A DNA stretch of 64,000 nt from Chamaecrista fasciculata. Lineage: Eukaryota; Streptophyta; Magnoliopsida; Fabales; Fabaceae. Under the pieces are notes generated by a model. It made no database searches, was not told where the DNA came from, and was given only the letters and a program-made list of their open reading frames with translations. The translations under genes were made by a program, and so were the position numbers. The number at the start of each line of letters is the position of its first letter. Positions within the stretch are counted from its first letter, which is position 1. The stretch spans positions 77,455 through 141,454 of the forward strand of contig QANZ01026782.1 of the NCBI GenBank assembly GCA_003254925.1. The letters run 5' to 3'. This document shows positions 1-12,469 of the stretch, piece after piece.

Positions 1-53
1 ATAATCTTGTATGTCATACATTATTAGTTTGGTGGTGGGTTTCACTCTTGGAA

Positions 54-378
54 AATAATAGACTCAAGTGATATTAAGAAATCCTTCCTCAAAAGGTAGT
101 TATTAAAAGAAAAATAATCAAGACATTTATTAAGTACTCTACTGGACATCTCATTTTACTCAATATGGAACTTAGGCATCTTATACTACTTAAGTTTCTA
201 TTATAGTATTGTTCTTCACTCGACCTTCTATTGGTCAAAATTCTCTATATGTAGCTCTTTTCGTGCATCAACAACCTGCCTCTAACATCAATTAATAGAC
301 ATTGAAGTGACTTTGAGAAACCTTCTCTCAAAACTTTGTTGAAGGAAAAGACTCAAGACACTTAACTATTTCATCGAA
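54..378 (-). mobile_element. Decayed TRIM-like element (LTR family fossil)
   Basis: This stretch matches the better preserved TRIM at 3742-4202. It has one LTR-like part (about 54-204), a short internal part and the beginning of a second LTR-like part from about 292. Shared landmarks are the actcaagtg start, the cttcctcaaaag block and the acttaggcat block. The element is non-coding, heavily diverged and clearly old, and its second end is incomplete. Confidence 0.6.
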
Positions 379-1132
379 ATAGTTAAAGAAAATTTAAAAA
401 TTTATTGAACATTTGATATTGAAATTGGACCGAATGAAAGAATGGAATATTTTGAAAATATTTCAAAAGATATTATAATTTTTAAGTAACTCAAACAAGT
501 GTTTTGATATTTTTGGAAAACACACTCTTAATCCCTGGGACAAAAAATCTAATCATTTCCCAAACATCCTTATTTATTTTACTTTTTTTATGGATATTTA
601 TTTTACTTGTTAATAGAACAGATCAACAGAGCTCCTACGAGTAAATTATAGTATAGATATCATTAATGTAAAAGATAAGAGTTCATTTGTTCTATAAGCA
701 ACTAATTCTTCCTAATCCATAATTGTTGCAATAATTTAATCCAAATAATAAGGACGTGGCATGAGGTAAGTAAAATACTAGTTATATATAATTTTGAAAG
801 ACTATTATCAGAAAGTCTCAACTCTCAATTTCATATATAAATTAATGGGTCTTGCATGTCCTAAATAAAATGTAACTATAAAATTATAAAATTATTTATG
901 AGCAAAAGATATGAGATTAAAAATGGGGAAAAAAGATATGGGACTAAATTGAGATCTGAGCAAAAAATATAGGACCCAATGTTCATTTTGACTTTTTATT
1001 TTAGAAGGGACCAGATTGTGGTAATTTTGTAGGGGTCAAAATTATAATTTGCACACAACAAGTGGCGACGGCCAAAACGATTTTTCGTTTCAGCAATCCT
1101 CTCCGCTCTGAACTCAGTTTCGTTAGGGAAAG
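379..1132. other. Upstream region of the EAPP gene
   Basis: AT-rich DNA without coding signal. Around 900-1045 there are phrases such as agatatgggac and gggaccagattg. They resemble one arm of the GGTCC-type inverted-repeat elements seen elsewhere in the window, so a broken MITE probably lies directly upstream of the gene. The immediate promoter and 5' leader of EAPP should fall in about 1046-1132; I see no convincing TATA box. Confidence 0.4.
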
Positions 1133-4100
1133 ATGGAGGGAGGAAATAGCAAAGATGAGAAGATGGACTCACCCACAAATTCACAGCAAACCGGTAAATC
1201 AATTTCCTCACCTGCTTCTATTTTCCACTATTTTGTGCAGTTTTTAGTGCTCGAAGATTTTTGAAGTGACGAAAATGGATATTGTTATGCTACTTGTGAG
1301 TTGTGACTATATACAAGTCGCTACTGTAGTTCGATCATTTGGTACTTTATTATTATATTTTTTGTTGAATATAGGAGTCAGTTTTTTACTCAACAATTTT
1401 TGGGTCATGTAAATGAACAGAAAGAATGCCTGAAATTACTGGAATTGGAACTTGGAACGCTTTTTTTTTTTTTTGTTTAGATATAGCAACTAATTTAAAG
1501 GCTCTCTTCACCTGGTAGTTTTGGTGGAAGCCTCTCATAACATTTAGGCAATCCCTCAATTCCTAGTTTTCAACAAAGTATTTGTAGGACTCAGAAGATT
1601 ATATTTTGTCTCAAACAAAGGCTGTTCCCAGATACAGAATAGTTTGGCTTCTATGTGAACAGCAATAGGATTCAATAGTATAGAGGATGGACCATTACTT
1701 AACTAACATCATTATTGATATTTGATATGATTACAATTAATGAACTGGACAAAATAACAATACCAAGTTATTGTAAGTTGATTTTTCTTGTCCTTGAGAA
1801 AAAGTCTTGGAAAGAGCATTCTCAAATATTCAAAAGGTTGTATTTGTTGAGCGTAAACTGAAATTTCTGTAGCCTGCACATTGTCATGATAGCATTTGAG
1901 TCTTACTTTATATTCCTTTCATTCATAGGCTACTGATTTATATTCTTCTTATTTTTAGTTTATTTCAATGGTTTAAGGCATTTTCTAGTGTTTGGGTTTA
2001 GCTGGACTTGGTTTCTAATTGCAGGCCATGTTATGTTATCTCGTGGATGACATCATGAACTAAAGTTTCTATCATGAGACATTGTCCAATACAATTAGCA
2101 TTAGATCTCACCAAATGAAAGATTTCTTTCTGCCCTCCGTGATGTTTGAAATTTATTTGGAAAATCTTGATATATGGTCCAGTAATCATGTTACCTCTTA
2201 TTCATTTCTATGTTTGACATTGTGGCAGACATCATTATCCCAGGGGATTTATTTTATTATGTTTGTTGTTTGTTTTCTGTTTTGGCTTTAATACTATTGT
2301 CATTCTTTTGTGTTTATTTTCAAGTTTGAATACGAGATCAGGATTATTATAAACCTGAATAAGATAGGCCTTAGAGTAATGTTATAATTAGGTCATTTAT
2401 CTCTTCCCAAATCATAAGAGGCAGGCTATATACATGCACCTCTATATTTTGTATTTTTTTTCTTCTTTATTCATTAAGACTGGCTGCTAAAATACCAGTC
2501 ACATTGACATGTTACCTCTTTGGGCTTTTATGTATTATCAGTCATATGTAAACAATTACAGATATGGGAAACACTAGATAGATAGCCACACAATCAGTAA
2601 ACTTAAACCAGAAAAGACAAAACTCATCTACTAGCTTTCAAGAGGCTTGCACTCTCCTCACGGTCTGCTACTCACTACCCCCCAAAAGGCCTCTTTTTAT
2701 GCTTTATGCAACAGAACAATTGTTAAGAGTTAGTTACTCTTGTATTCCCTCACTTGCCCCTGCTATGCTTCTCTTGCTTCTACAATAATGCTGAATATCA
2801 AATCCAAATGGGCCTACACCTCCTCCTGGTCCATCTTTTTTTTTTTTTTTCTAGAATAGAATTATCCCATCTGTTTTCACTGTTGAGTATTTGGCTTTAG
2901 GAATGCACATGATTTGGATTTGATATTCAAATTTGTTAATTGTTTTTCCAATATGGACAATTTAGTCAAGCATTGGCAGAAAATTTTTGCTTACTCCTTC
3001 AATGCCTATGAACTCTAGGTATATAGTTTCTAAGTAATATTATGTTGTGAAATTCTTTCTTCTTCTGAAGTTACTTGGTCCTTGAAGTGGCTCAGGAAAA
3101 AGCATTACATTCTATAATTTGAAATACTTTTCTTGTTAAAGATATTTTTCACCAGTAGATTATAATTGGAGTTGTCCATTCTTTACTATCAGTTTTCACC
3201 ACCATATGCAACTTATGACCCTATATTAAGCTGACCTTTTATTGTTGTTTATTCCTTGTATCCCAGTTTCTGACGATGATGAGATAGACTACACCACCAA
3301 ACCTGAATTTTATAATCCAGATCTTGATGATAAGGATGAATTATGGGTTCAAAAGAAAAGACGAGGTCGTGATTCTGATGCTGTGCTTAGCTGCCCTGCA
3401 TGTTTCACCACCCTCTGCCTAGAATGTCAAAGGTATATGCTGGAACATGAAAAATTATGAATTTTCTTATTCTGTGAGTTTGATATCCTGCATTTAAGCA
3501 CACATGCCATAGTATTGTTCTGTGTAGCATACAATATCTTATTTCTCAACACTCTCCCTTACATTGGAGTATAGATCTTAATCGTGTCCAAGTTGTTACA
3601 AATGTATTTCAAAACATCGACCATCATAATCATGTCTTCTACTAATAATCCTTGTGAAAAAAATCAACTTAAAATAGGGAAAACACTGGTAAACAAAATT
3701 TTCTAATACTCCCCTGCCGATGGTATCTCAAACAGCCATTGTGAGCAGTGATCTCCAAATGTCCAAAGTGACCTTGGGGAACCCTCCTTTAAAGGCTAGT
3801 TGTTGAAGGGGAAGAACCAAGGCATTTGAATACTCTATCGAGTATCCCATTATACTCGATGTGGGACTTAGGCATCCCATACTACCTAAGTCCCTATCAT
3901 AGTACTGCCTTGGAAAACCGACGTCCTGGTAACTACACTCTGTGACACTTCACTTTTCGACACTCCACTTGGCCTTCTACCAGTTAGAACCCTTCGTAGG
4001 TGAGAACCCTCTCTATAAGTAGCCCTCTTTGTGCCGTCGACAACTAGGCTCTGATACCAATTGATAGAGACTCAAGTGGCCTTGGGGAATCCTTCCTCAA

Positions 4101-5526
4101 AAGCTAGCTGTTGAAGGGGGAGAATCAAGGTACTTAAGTACTCCACCGAGTATCCCATTCTATGTGGGACTTAGGCATCTCATACTACCTAAGTCCCTAT
4201 CACATTGCAATAAATTCCATGAACCTATCTATTCTAGGAGATATGGGGGTTGGTGTGTGAAATGTACTAAGATCTTGAAAACTTTGTTCAATGCTTTGAG
4301 ATCAGATTAGCCTTGAAAAATATGGAACAAGGTAATTTCTCTGTCACATAATTCTTCAATATTCTTGGAGTTATGGCAGGAAATGAATATGTTTTATGTG
4401 ACAGATTGGTACTGAAGATAGCTTGGAATATTGTAAATGCTTGAAATTTTTTTTTATCTTTTTTGAATTTTGATTTGACTACAAGACTGCAGCTGAAGAA
4501 TTTGGTTTTGAAAACTGGTATTCGTCCTTAGAGAACTATTAGAGGAAGGATTCAATAAGTTGGGCTTTGATCCTTTTGAATTCAACAAAAAATGATCTGC
4601 CTTTCTCAAACACTATCCTTCTATATATTTATAGTAACAACCAAAAACAGAGGATGGATTCTAAGGAAAAACAAATTCTCCTCTAACAGAATGGGTTTCG
4701 TCCTATGTGCTACATAGTCTTTAAGCCAAATAGGCTGTTTCCTCCCTCTGATTGATTTGCTTTCTCTGTGGCCCTATGCTGGTTCTCAAGTTGGGCTTGT
4801 CCACCAATTCAGCTTCAATCTTGTGGCCCGTATCAGATTTCCTTTTGGGCCCTCATCATTTACCACTTCCCCTAATTATTCTTCACAACTTGACTGTCAC
4901 TACCTCGATTCTCCAAGTACTAAACAGGTTAATGATTTGGTCTTTAAAAGATTACAGATTTCTCAATTTAATTCTTGAAAGATAAAATTATAAGATTTAG
5001 TCCCTAAAAAATTACAATTAATTTGGCATTTTGTTAATATATTAATCTAAATTAAATTGAAAATAAGATTTTTCAGGTTTCAGCATCAACCATTTAGTGC
5101 ATTGTTTACAAAATTTATAAAGCACATCATATTTGATATTAAACTTTAGTTAGTATATTTATCTAAGCTTTTTATGAAACTCCTAAAACAGAAATATCTT
5201 AGTTTTGTGCTTGGTTATTTTTGTCGTTAGTTGTGACTTGTGACTGAGCTTCAATAGATTCCTGCAGGCACGAAAAATACGTGACCCAGTACAGAGCAGT
5301 TTTTGTTGTTAACTGCAATGTTGAGAATGTCCGAGTTTTAAGGAAAAATAATACAGGAGCAAGAAAAAGCAAAAGAGGAACCAAAGCAATTGATGAGAGT
5401 GAAGAACATTCCGCCAACTTTGAAACAGTGAAGCGAGTATGCTGCTCTGTTTGCTTGACGGAGGTTGGTGTCATGGACGAAGATGAAGTTTATCATTTCT
5501 TCAACGTTATCCCTAGTGAATCTTAA
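1133..5526 (+). CDS. EAPP: E2F-associated phosphoprotein (EAPP) homologue, 3 exons
   Basis: Exons are 1133-1193, 3267-3432 and 5268-5526, joined by GT-AG introns, giving 161 residues. The protein begins with a short Ser/Asp/Glu-rich stretch, then YNPDLDDKDELWV (36-48), a C-x2-C pair at 63/66 and another at 71/74 (CPACF, CLECQ), the TQYRAVFVVNC block (82-92), a Cys cluster at 134-138 and the closing DEVYHFFNV (148-156). This order is typical of EAPP proteins, which in mammals bind E2F factors and modulate E2F-driven transcription. The plant role is little known; the paired cysteines suggest zinc binding. The start is the first ATG of exon 1 and yields about the usual plant length. The first intron (2.1 kb) and second intron (1.8 kb) are long, and the second contains a TRIM. 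Exon phases are consistent and no break is visible, so I read it as functional. Confidence 0.9.
3742..4202 (-). mobile_element. TRIM (miniature LTR element) in EAPP intron 2
   Basis: Two direct repeats of about 140-155 bp (3742-3899 and 4062-4202) flank roughly 160 bp of non-coding DNA. Each repeat ends in CTATCA, and the second starts TGATAG. Next to the repeat at 4062, read on the minus strand, is TTGGTATCAGAGCC, the usual initiator-methionine tRNA primer site, which fixes the orientation. The 5-bp duplication CATTG lies at 3737-3741 and 4203-4207. The whole is 461 bp, the size of a TRIM, with no coding capacity. The repeats differ at many sites, so the insertion is not recent. It looks structurally whole. 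Confidence 0.85.
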
Positions 5527-5598
5527 TTGATTCAGTGGTCCATATATGTTCCCCAAGCTGTGGACTGTGGTTAAATTTTGCTGGTCAATCATTCTACT

Positions 5599-5859
5599 AA
5601 ACATACAATTTGGCTCCTAAAATATACACAATTAACAAATTAGTCCCTGAAAGTCGAGTTTACACACTTTAATCCTTGAAAGTTGTGACAACAATAATGC
5701 TTAGACCTTTAAGCTTAATTTTTAGAGGTTAACTTGTAGGGAAAAAAGGATTGGAATGTATTGGTTCCACTACTTTTAAAGATTAAAGAATATAAACTAG
5801 ACTTTCAAGGATTGAATTGTTAATTCTTATATCTTTTAGGCACCGATTTGTATATTTAC
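5599..5859. mobile_element. Inverted-repeat MITE just after EAPP
   Basis: The left arm (TACAATTTGGCTCCTAAAA, then AATTAACAAATTAGTCC) is mirrored by the right arm read in reverse (TACAAATCGGTGCCTAAAA, then AATTAACAATTCAATCC). The element is about 260 bp, has imperfect arms and encodes nothing. It starts about 70 bp after the EAPP stop and may therefore be part of the 3' UTR. No clear target-site duplication was found. Confidence 0.6.
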
Positions 5860-7143
5860 TTATCATTGTGCTCTTTGTTCTGAGTTTGTATTGTCTTATT
5901 TTGTATGCCCTGTGATCTCTTCTTTTTGGCCATACTGGGACTAATGGCTTGCCAGTGACATTTTCTTGTCATGGATTTGCACCTGTTTTTACGGCTATAT
6001 ATACACTCACAGATTATACATACAAATGCAACAGTTGTTTAAGTTAAAATTCTGATGATTTGATCAATATATCAATCAATGTTATTAAAACCAAACCGGA
6101 GAGTGATTCGGACTGACCTGCGAGTCACGGGTTGATTGGTTCAATCGGTTGGACCGACGGTCGAACCGGATGATGTCATAAATATATAAATAAAATAAAT
6201 ATTAATTATTTCAAATATAAATATTCCATAATTGATAAAATATAACTATAAATTTTGTATAACTGTAAGATATACTTGTGAATTCATAATTTTATTGTCC
6301 TACATTAATAAAATATACAAAATTCACAACATGAATACTTATTAGGTTAGTAAAAATGAAAAAAATGAGTTTTTTTTTCTATGTTTTAATAAGTTTACAA
6401 TATTTTCTATTGAATTTCATATTATTTTTTTACATTTGGCCCACAAAACCAAAAAAAAACTAAAAAAAAATAAATTTTTCATTGAAAATAGTGATCCAGC
6501 CGAGAAGTAGATGATCATAACTTATAGTGTATTTTCATGAAAGCGACGAGTTTGAGTCCTTTTTTGCACAATTGCACACCACAAAAAAAATGTAACGCTA
6601 CGGGAAGTAGATGATCATAACTTATAGTGTATTACAGGGAATTCATGTCCGTTGAATTTCTTTTCAGAAGTTAACTATTTATACTAATTTTTAAAGTCGT
6701 AAAATCTTAGTTTATATATTTTAATATCTAAAACTAATCTTAGCATTCGCCTTGAAAGTGAATGGCAATGCATACTAAATTCATTAGTTACGAACTCACG
6801 AAATATGGCCTTGGAAGTTGGAACGTTTTGATTTTTACACTCTGAAAATTTTATATTAACAAATAAAACAATTACAATACTCTTTACTTTAAATTAATTA
6901 AAAATATTATTTTCTACAGATATATATTATATATATATAAGTTAAATATAGCCGGTTAGTTAAACTTAGGGATGATCATGAGTTAGGTATGAATACGATA
7001 CTATGATTATCTGATCTGGACCTAAATGTGAGCGAGTATCAAAATTAATTTTTATTCCCATATCGGTGGAGTAGTTTAATCCCTATACTGAGAGTCTCAG
7101 ACTCAAACTCAGAGAAATTTTAAAATAAATTATTTTTTATTGA
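5860..7143. other. AT-rich intergenic DNA with repeat scraps
   Basis: No gene was seen. Bases 6085-6180 form a GC-richer block with repeated CGGTT/AACCG words (aaccggagag, caatcggttgg, cgaaccggat), which look like the end of a degraded dispersed element. A 30-bp direct repeat follows at 6504-6633. Confidence 0.4.
6504..6633 (+). repeat. 30-bp exact direct repeat, 100-bp offset
   Basis: The 30 bases at 6504-6533 recur exactly at 6604-6633 (beginning GAAGTAGATGATC). The 70 bases between contain GAGTTTGAGTCC, close to an RNA polymerase III box B, followed by a run of A. This could be a partial SINE, a long target duplication or a simple tandem duplication. Confidence 0.6.
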
Positions 7144-7618
7144 CATAAAAATTACACAAAAAGGCCCTGTAGTTTGACTCATTTTCAAATAGGGTCCTCG
7201 TGGTTTAAAAAGTGTCAAATAGGGTCCCTATGGTTTACTCTGTTAATAAAAAGGATCATGAGGTATATTTTCATCCAAAATTTGACGGAAATCTTAGCTA
7301 ATATACTATTTTAAGACTCTAACTATTAATATTTATGCATTTGACTCCCTATTTGTATGAAATTTGACGGAAATCTTAGCTAAAATACTATTTTAAGATC
7401 CTAACTTTGTTAATGGAGCAAACGCATAAAAATTAATAGTTAGGGTCTTAAAATAATATTTTAGCCAAAATTTTCGTCAAATTTTGGACGAAAATATACC
7501 TCAGGACCATTTTTTGTTAATGGAGCAAACCACAGGGACCCTATTTGACACTTTTTAAACTACAGGGACCCTATTAGAAAATGGGTCAAACCATAGGGCC
7601 TTTTTGTGTAATTTACCC
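7144..7618. mobile_element. GGTCC-type inverted-repeat element
   Basis: The ends are AATTACACAAAAAGGCCC and its mirror GGGCCTTTTTGTGTAATT. The arms are more than 150 bp each and contain GGTCC-like cores at 7163, 7193, 7223 and 7253, exactly 30 bases apart. The middle holds short repeats of the phrase gacggaaatcttagct. It is non-coding. The 9-bp duplication is not clear here. Confidence 0.75.
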
Positions 7619-9009
7619 AAAAAAATTATAAATAAGAATGTATTAATAAAATATTTTAATATTAATAAACATATAATTTTTTCCAACAAAATGTAATAAA
7701 ATGTTATATTTTTAGATATAAAAATAAATATTTATTATTATTAATAAGATATGGATATGATACTTGGTCTCCGATCTATTAAGGTTAGATTTGAATTCAT
7801 ACCCAAACTCAAGATAAATTTTAAGGTTTTGAATTGAATGTAGGTAAACTTAAGGTGAGACTGGGAGCCCATAAACTGATCAAAGAATGGGTTGTTGTGT
7901 TTAGTTCATTTTACTTAAGCAGGCAGGGGCCCAATGGGAATAAGAGAACTAGAAAAGTGGAGTGTTGATTATTTATTTAGGGACAAAAGTATTGTTTTTA
8001 GAATGAAAATCTCCATACTTTATAGTAATTCTATTTTTGTTCTATAAAGTTTGTTTATTATCAATTTTGATTTTAAAATTTTATACTTTGATCCGTTTTA
8101 CCTTTTATTCTAAATCAATCAAATAAATTAATAATAAGCTCTACTTATTTTTAATCTAAGTTAATTTTTTTAACAATTTCTAATAATTTTATATTATATT
8201 TTGTGGTTAAGTCAATGAAAAACAAAATTGATTGAGGAGTGAATTGAATATTAATATAAAGTTGAAAGATTAAAAAGGTATTTTTGGTGGAAAAGGAAAA
8301 TGACTAGAGTGCAGCTGGAGATTACCGGAAACTTCCACTCTTAAGAAAGTACGGAAAGTAAATGGGTCCCTTTTCTGACAACCCGACTTAAATTCTCCTA
8401 ACTCCTATTTTGCACAAAACCATCACAGCGCGTCTATTTCATATTTTCATTTCATTCATTTTAAAGTTTAAACACAAACAAACATGTACTATCAGTGTAT
8501 ATATACATACATGACCATCATGCCTCAAATTTCAATTTTCTTTGTCTTTATTCTTTTTTTATATCTGTTTCATATACCATACAAATTAAAATATGAGATG
8601 GTAGTCTTCTTTTGGTAAATTATAAACAAAAAAAACTATGGATTGGGCCATTTATACGATTTTGCGCCTTTTATTTTCATCTATTTATCACAATAATTTA
8701 CATAACTCCTGTTTCTTCGCATAATACTCGTCAATTTGCTTAGTAATAATCCAAAGTAAAAAAATGGAAACTGGAAAGTCATTTTAAACAAAATTATCAG
8801 AAATGCACTGTACGGGAGAAGAATATTTCAATGGATAATATTATTTAGACTGTGATTTGACTACCTCATGTAAAACTTTATGTCGAATAGTTTCATGGGC
8901 TCTTAATCGTGATTTTTAAATTTATTAAATTTAAAAATTGTGATTTCATTTTTAGTTATTGGTAATTTTTTAAATTAGTATTAACTATTTAGATTTTATG
9001 AAAAGAATA
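7619..9009. other. Intergenic AT-rich DNA
   Basis: I see no gene, RNA gene or well-bounded repeat in this stretch. Open frames are short and of low complexity. Confidence 0.5.
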
Positions 9010-9369
9010 GGCTAAAGTGCAAATTTGGTCCCATATCTTTTACGAAATTCCCAATTTGGTCTCATCTTTTTACACTTTTAGTCTCATATCTTTGGGTCAG
9101 GTCTCAATTTAGTCCTATATCTTTTTTGATATAGATTTTGTCTCATATCTTTGAGTTAATTGCATAATTAGTCCTATATTTACAAAAGGATCAACTAATG
9201 ATCGATCCTTTTGCAAAGATATGAGACTAATTTTGCATATTGAGTAAAAGATATGGAATCAAAACTGTAACCTTTTGCAAAAATATATGACCAAAACTGC
9301 AATAATAAAATATACAGGACCAAATTGGGAACTAAGTAAAAGATATGGGACCAAATTTGTACTTTGGCC
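9010..9369. mobile_element. GGTCCCATATC-type MITE
   Basis: The left end GGCTAAAGTGCAAATTTGG is mirrored by GGCCAAAGTACAAATTTGG read from the right end. Both arms then run into GTCCCATATCTTTTAC. The element is about 360 bp, non-coding, and belongs to the same family as the copies at 34030, 36828 and 50846 and the partial copy at the right window edge. Confidence 0.75.
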
Positions 9370-10132
9370 AAAAAATATTTTAAAAGTTAAATAATTGATG
9401 TCTAAAAAGAATTAAGATAAAAAATATATATTCAATGTCTAAAAATTAAATCATAGCTCTAAAATAAATTTAAGGATTAAAACATAAGTTCTATATAATA
9501 TTTTTGGACCCAAGATTGCATAATAGTTGGAGGCTATAATATACCATCGTTAGAGATTCAAATTCAAATTCAAACTTATCAATAAAGTAGAGTTATTTAT
9601 GGCTATTTATGGTTTGATTTAGAAGCTTACTATTATGTTTTCATGATATAATTTGAGCCCAGCTATTTTAATATTCGTATTTATGATTAAATTTAGAAGT
9701 TTTATTAATTTGATTGTGTTTGTTGTGGCTTTATAATATTTTTGGACTTGGAGTTTATCAATTCATAATTTTGTGATCTCTTATACTACAAGATGTCAAC
9801 ATTGACTTAAAAAGTAAAAACATTGCAAAAGAAGCCTAAAAGCATAAAAGTATCAATTGGTGCAAGATAATGCAAAAACAAACAAAATGAAAAGTTGGCC
9901 GTGATAAACTCACAAAAATGTTAGAATACTTTCTGAAAACATGAATCCACTAATAATGGATAATTAGTGTATAATAATAATTAAATGAATTTATTAAGTA
10001 AGGAGTAACCATAGAGAAATCTCTTATTTGTGTTATATCAATTGTATAATGGTGTTTACTTTCAATCTATTTATTAATTATTTTAGTTTTTGTTCTCACT
10101 ATATTTATAGACAATTGCTCTTGCTGTTTAGA
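9370..10132. other. Intergenic AT-rich DNA
   Basis: No supported feature; AT-rich sequence with short random open frames only. Confidence 0.5.
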
Positions 10133-10142
10133 TTAAACAAAT

Positions 10143-10440
10143 GAGTAAACTACTAAATTGGTCCCTAGATTATTTACTCGCTGACAGATTGGTCCCCGAA
10201 TTTAAGAAATTGACAAATAGATCCCCAAAATTTTCTAACGAGTCAAATATGTCCCCGAATTTTTCTAAAATTAGTCAAATAGGTCCCCGAACAGAAGGAC
10301 CTATTTGACAAATGTTAGAAAAATTCAGGGACCTATTTGACTCGTTAGAAAAATTCGGGGACCTATTTGTCAATTTCCTAAATTCAGGGACCAATCTGTC
10401 AGCGAGCCAATAATCCAGGGACCAATTTGGTAGTTTACTC
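10143..10440. mobile_element. 298-bp near-perfect hairpin MITE, 10-bp TSD
   Basis: The element starts GAGTAAACTA and ends TAGTTTACTC, and nearly its whole length folds back on itself, with arms of close to 150 bp. The target duplication TTAAACAAAT is perfect (10133-10142 and 10441-10450), a length typical of Mutator-like transposition. GGTCCC-like cores lie at 10160, 10191, 10220, 10250 and 10282. The high arm identity suggests either recent movement or hairpin-maintained identity. Confidence 0.9.
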
Positions 10441-10627
10441 TTAAACAAATATACGAACTTGTGGCCAGAATTGAAATAATTTATCGTGGCATGATACTCA
10501 ATGTTCAAGTTGTTTATACTATTCCGATGATAAATATTTGTGTTTGAGTTTCATTTTGTAAATTTAAAATTTATTAATGATATCTTAAAAGAAATCACAC
10601 AACACTTTGTCTTCTTTTTTTTAATAA

Positions 10628-11054
10628 GGATAGATTATATTTTGGTATCCTGTGGTTTAAAATATAACACTTTGGTACCTTGAATAATTTTTTCGTTAGA
10701 TTTGGATGAAATTTCACACGTGCATCTGACATGTCTCATTAAAACTCGATTTTCTCAAATTTTTGGCCAAAACAAAGATCAACACACAATATGAATTCCA
10801 AAAAACACCTATCAAATTTCTCGGATTTTAGAGGTGTTTTACGAAATCTAAATGATGTTTAATCTTTGTTTTGGCGAAAAGTTAGAGAAAATCAAATTTT
10901 AGTGAGGTAAGCGAGTTGCACATGCGATGTGTATGCGAAATTCCGTCTAAATCTAACGAAAAAAATATTCAGGGTATCAAAGTGTTACGTTTTAAACTAC
11001 ATGGTACTAAAATGGAATGAGGTTAAACTACAAGTACCAAAGTATAATATACCC
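10628..11054. mobile_element. GGTACC-type MITE, 9-bp TSD
   Basis: The inverted ends start GGATAGATTATATTTTGG on the left and, in mirror, GGGTATATTATACTTTGG on the right. The perfect 9-bp duplication TTTTAATAA is at 10619-10627 and 11055-11063. The 427-bp body is non-coding. The arms carry GGTACC-like cores, as in the larger elements at 37269, 42833 and 59386. Confidence 0.88.
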
Positions 11055-11063
11055 TTTTAATAA

Positions 11064-12162
11064 TAATAAAGAAATAATCTGAACCAATTAAATGAGATAT
11101 ATATATATGTACACCATTATCTATTCAAAAATACAAAACAAATAGATGTAAAATATATGATATAGAAACTTAATATTAACAAAATCTTTTTAATAAGTAG
11201 ATATGTTAAATTTATCATTTTATTAAGGAAAGAATCCTAAAATGTATATATAATTTACTCTTTAGTTAATATATATAAGTAAATATCTAATCTAATTTAA
11301 ATGAGACTACCTTTTATGTTATTTTGTCTGACATTTCTCACATATGAAGAAAAATAATTATGAATAGGTGGAAAGTTAATAAATAGAATGAAAACAACAT
11401 TTTGGAAACTGTACAGTCTACAGTCTACACACTATACATGTACATACATACTTTATAAGTTGTGGTCTGTAGTGTACGTAGTGAGTGTGTAATGTGTATG
11501 CATTTAAGACAAAGAAATTGTAATATATATATATATATATACATAAAAGTTAAATTGTATCTTTGCTATTATATATTTTAAATAAATTTCAATTCAGTTC
11601 TTCATCTTTTTTGTCATAAAATTAGTTATATATATTTTATATTTTTTTTATTTAATTAAGATTATAAGATTAAATTAAAATAAATTGAAGAGTTATGTGA
11701 AATTTTGTGTGAATAATGATCTATAAAACATGGACACTGACATGAATACGAGACATAACACCAAATTAGACACATTGACACATCAAGTTCTTCAAAAATT
11801 AAAATATAATTATATATATAAATAATTAATAATTTATAAATTTTGATATGAAAATTTTAAAAATTACAATATCTATTCATAATATATATCATATGTGTCA
11901 TTATTTTTTATTGTTTGTCATGCAAAAATCATAAAAAAATTATTTTATCTTATGAAACTTACATATATGTTGTATGGCTAACAAATGATGTGTTGTAGAG
12001 CACTAATTCTATACAACAGAGGATTAATATAATTTGAATACTATATAGTACTTTAGAAGTGTAGTGCTTTGACAGATATAAGAATAAATTAAAGAGAAAA
12101 ATTGTTAGTAAGACTCATTTTTTCTCTCTATTTGTTCATTTCTCTCTCTACACTTCATCTCT
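11064..12162. other. AT-rich distal promoter region of the TCP gene
   Basis: Very AT-rich, with a TA microsatellite near 11523-11541 and a run of overlapping acagtcta and tacatacata words at 11411-11450. No coding potential seen. Confidence 0.4.
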
Positions 12163-12206
12163 AATATTGTGTCATGTGCACAGAGTTGTACACATGACAC
12201 AATATT
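12163..12206. repeat. 16-bp perfect hairpin 0.5 kb upstream of TCP
   Basis: AATATTGTGTCATGTG (12163-12178) is followed by a 12-base spacer and its perfect complement CACATGACACAATATT (12191-12206). It may be a relic of a small inverted-repeat element, or a cruciform or protein-binding site in the promoter; the sequence alone does not decide. Confidence 0.7.
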
Positions 12207-12469
12207 ATTGGTTCTCCGCTTCACATTATCAATATTGTTCAACAGATGATCCTTTTCCTATTATATGAAAATTATGAGTGTCGAACGTGAACACGTGTCT
12301 AACCTAAAACATTCAGAATGAAGTGTTAATATTTGATAGATAATGATTGAATGGGGGAGGGTGAAAATGGAAAAAAGGAGGAAGGCGCGTGGGAAAGAAA
12401 TGGAAATGGAGAGAGAACAGCAGAGCAAAGTAGAGAGTGGGACCCAACACCCATGTGCCCAAACCCTGT

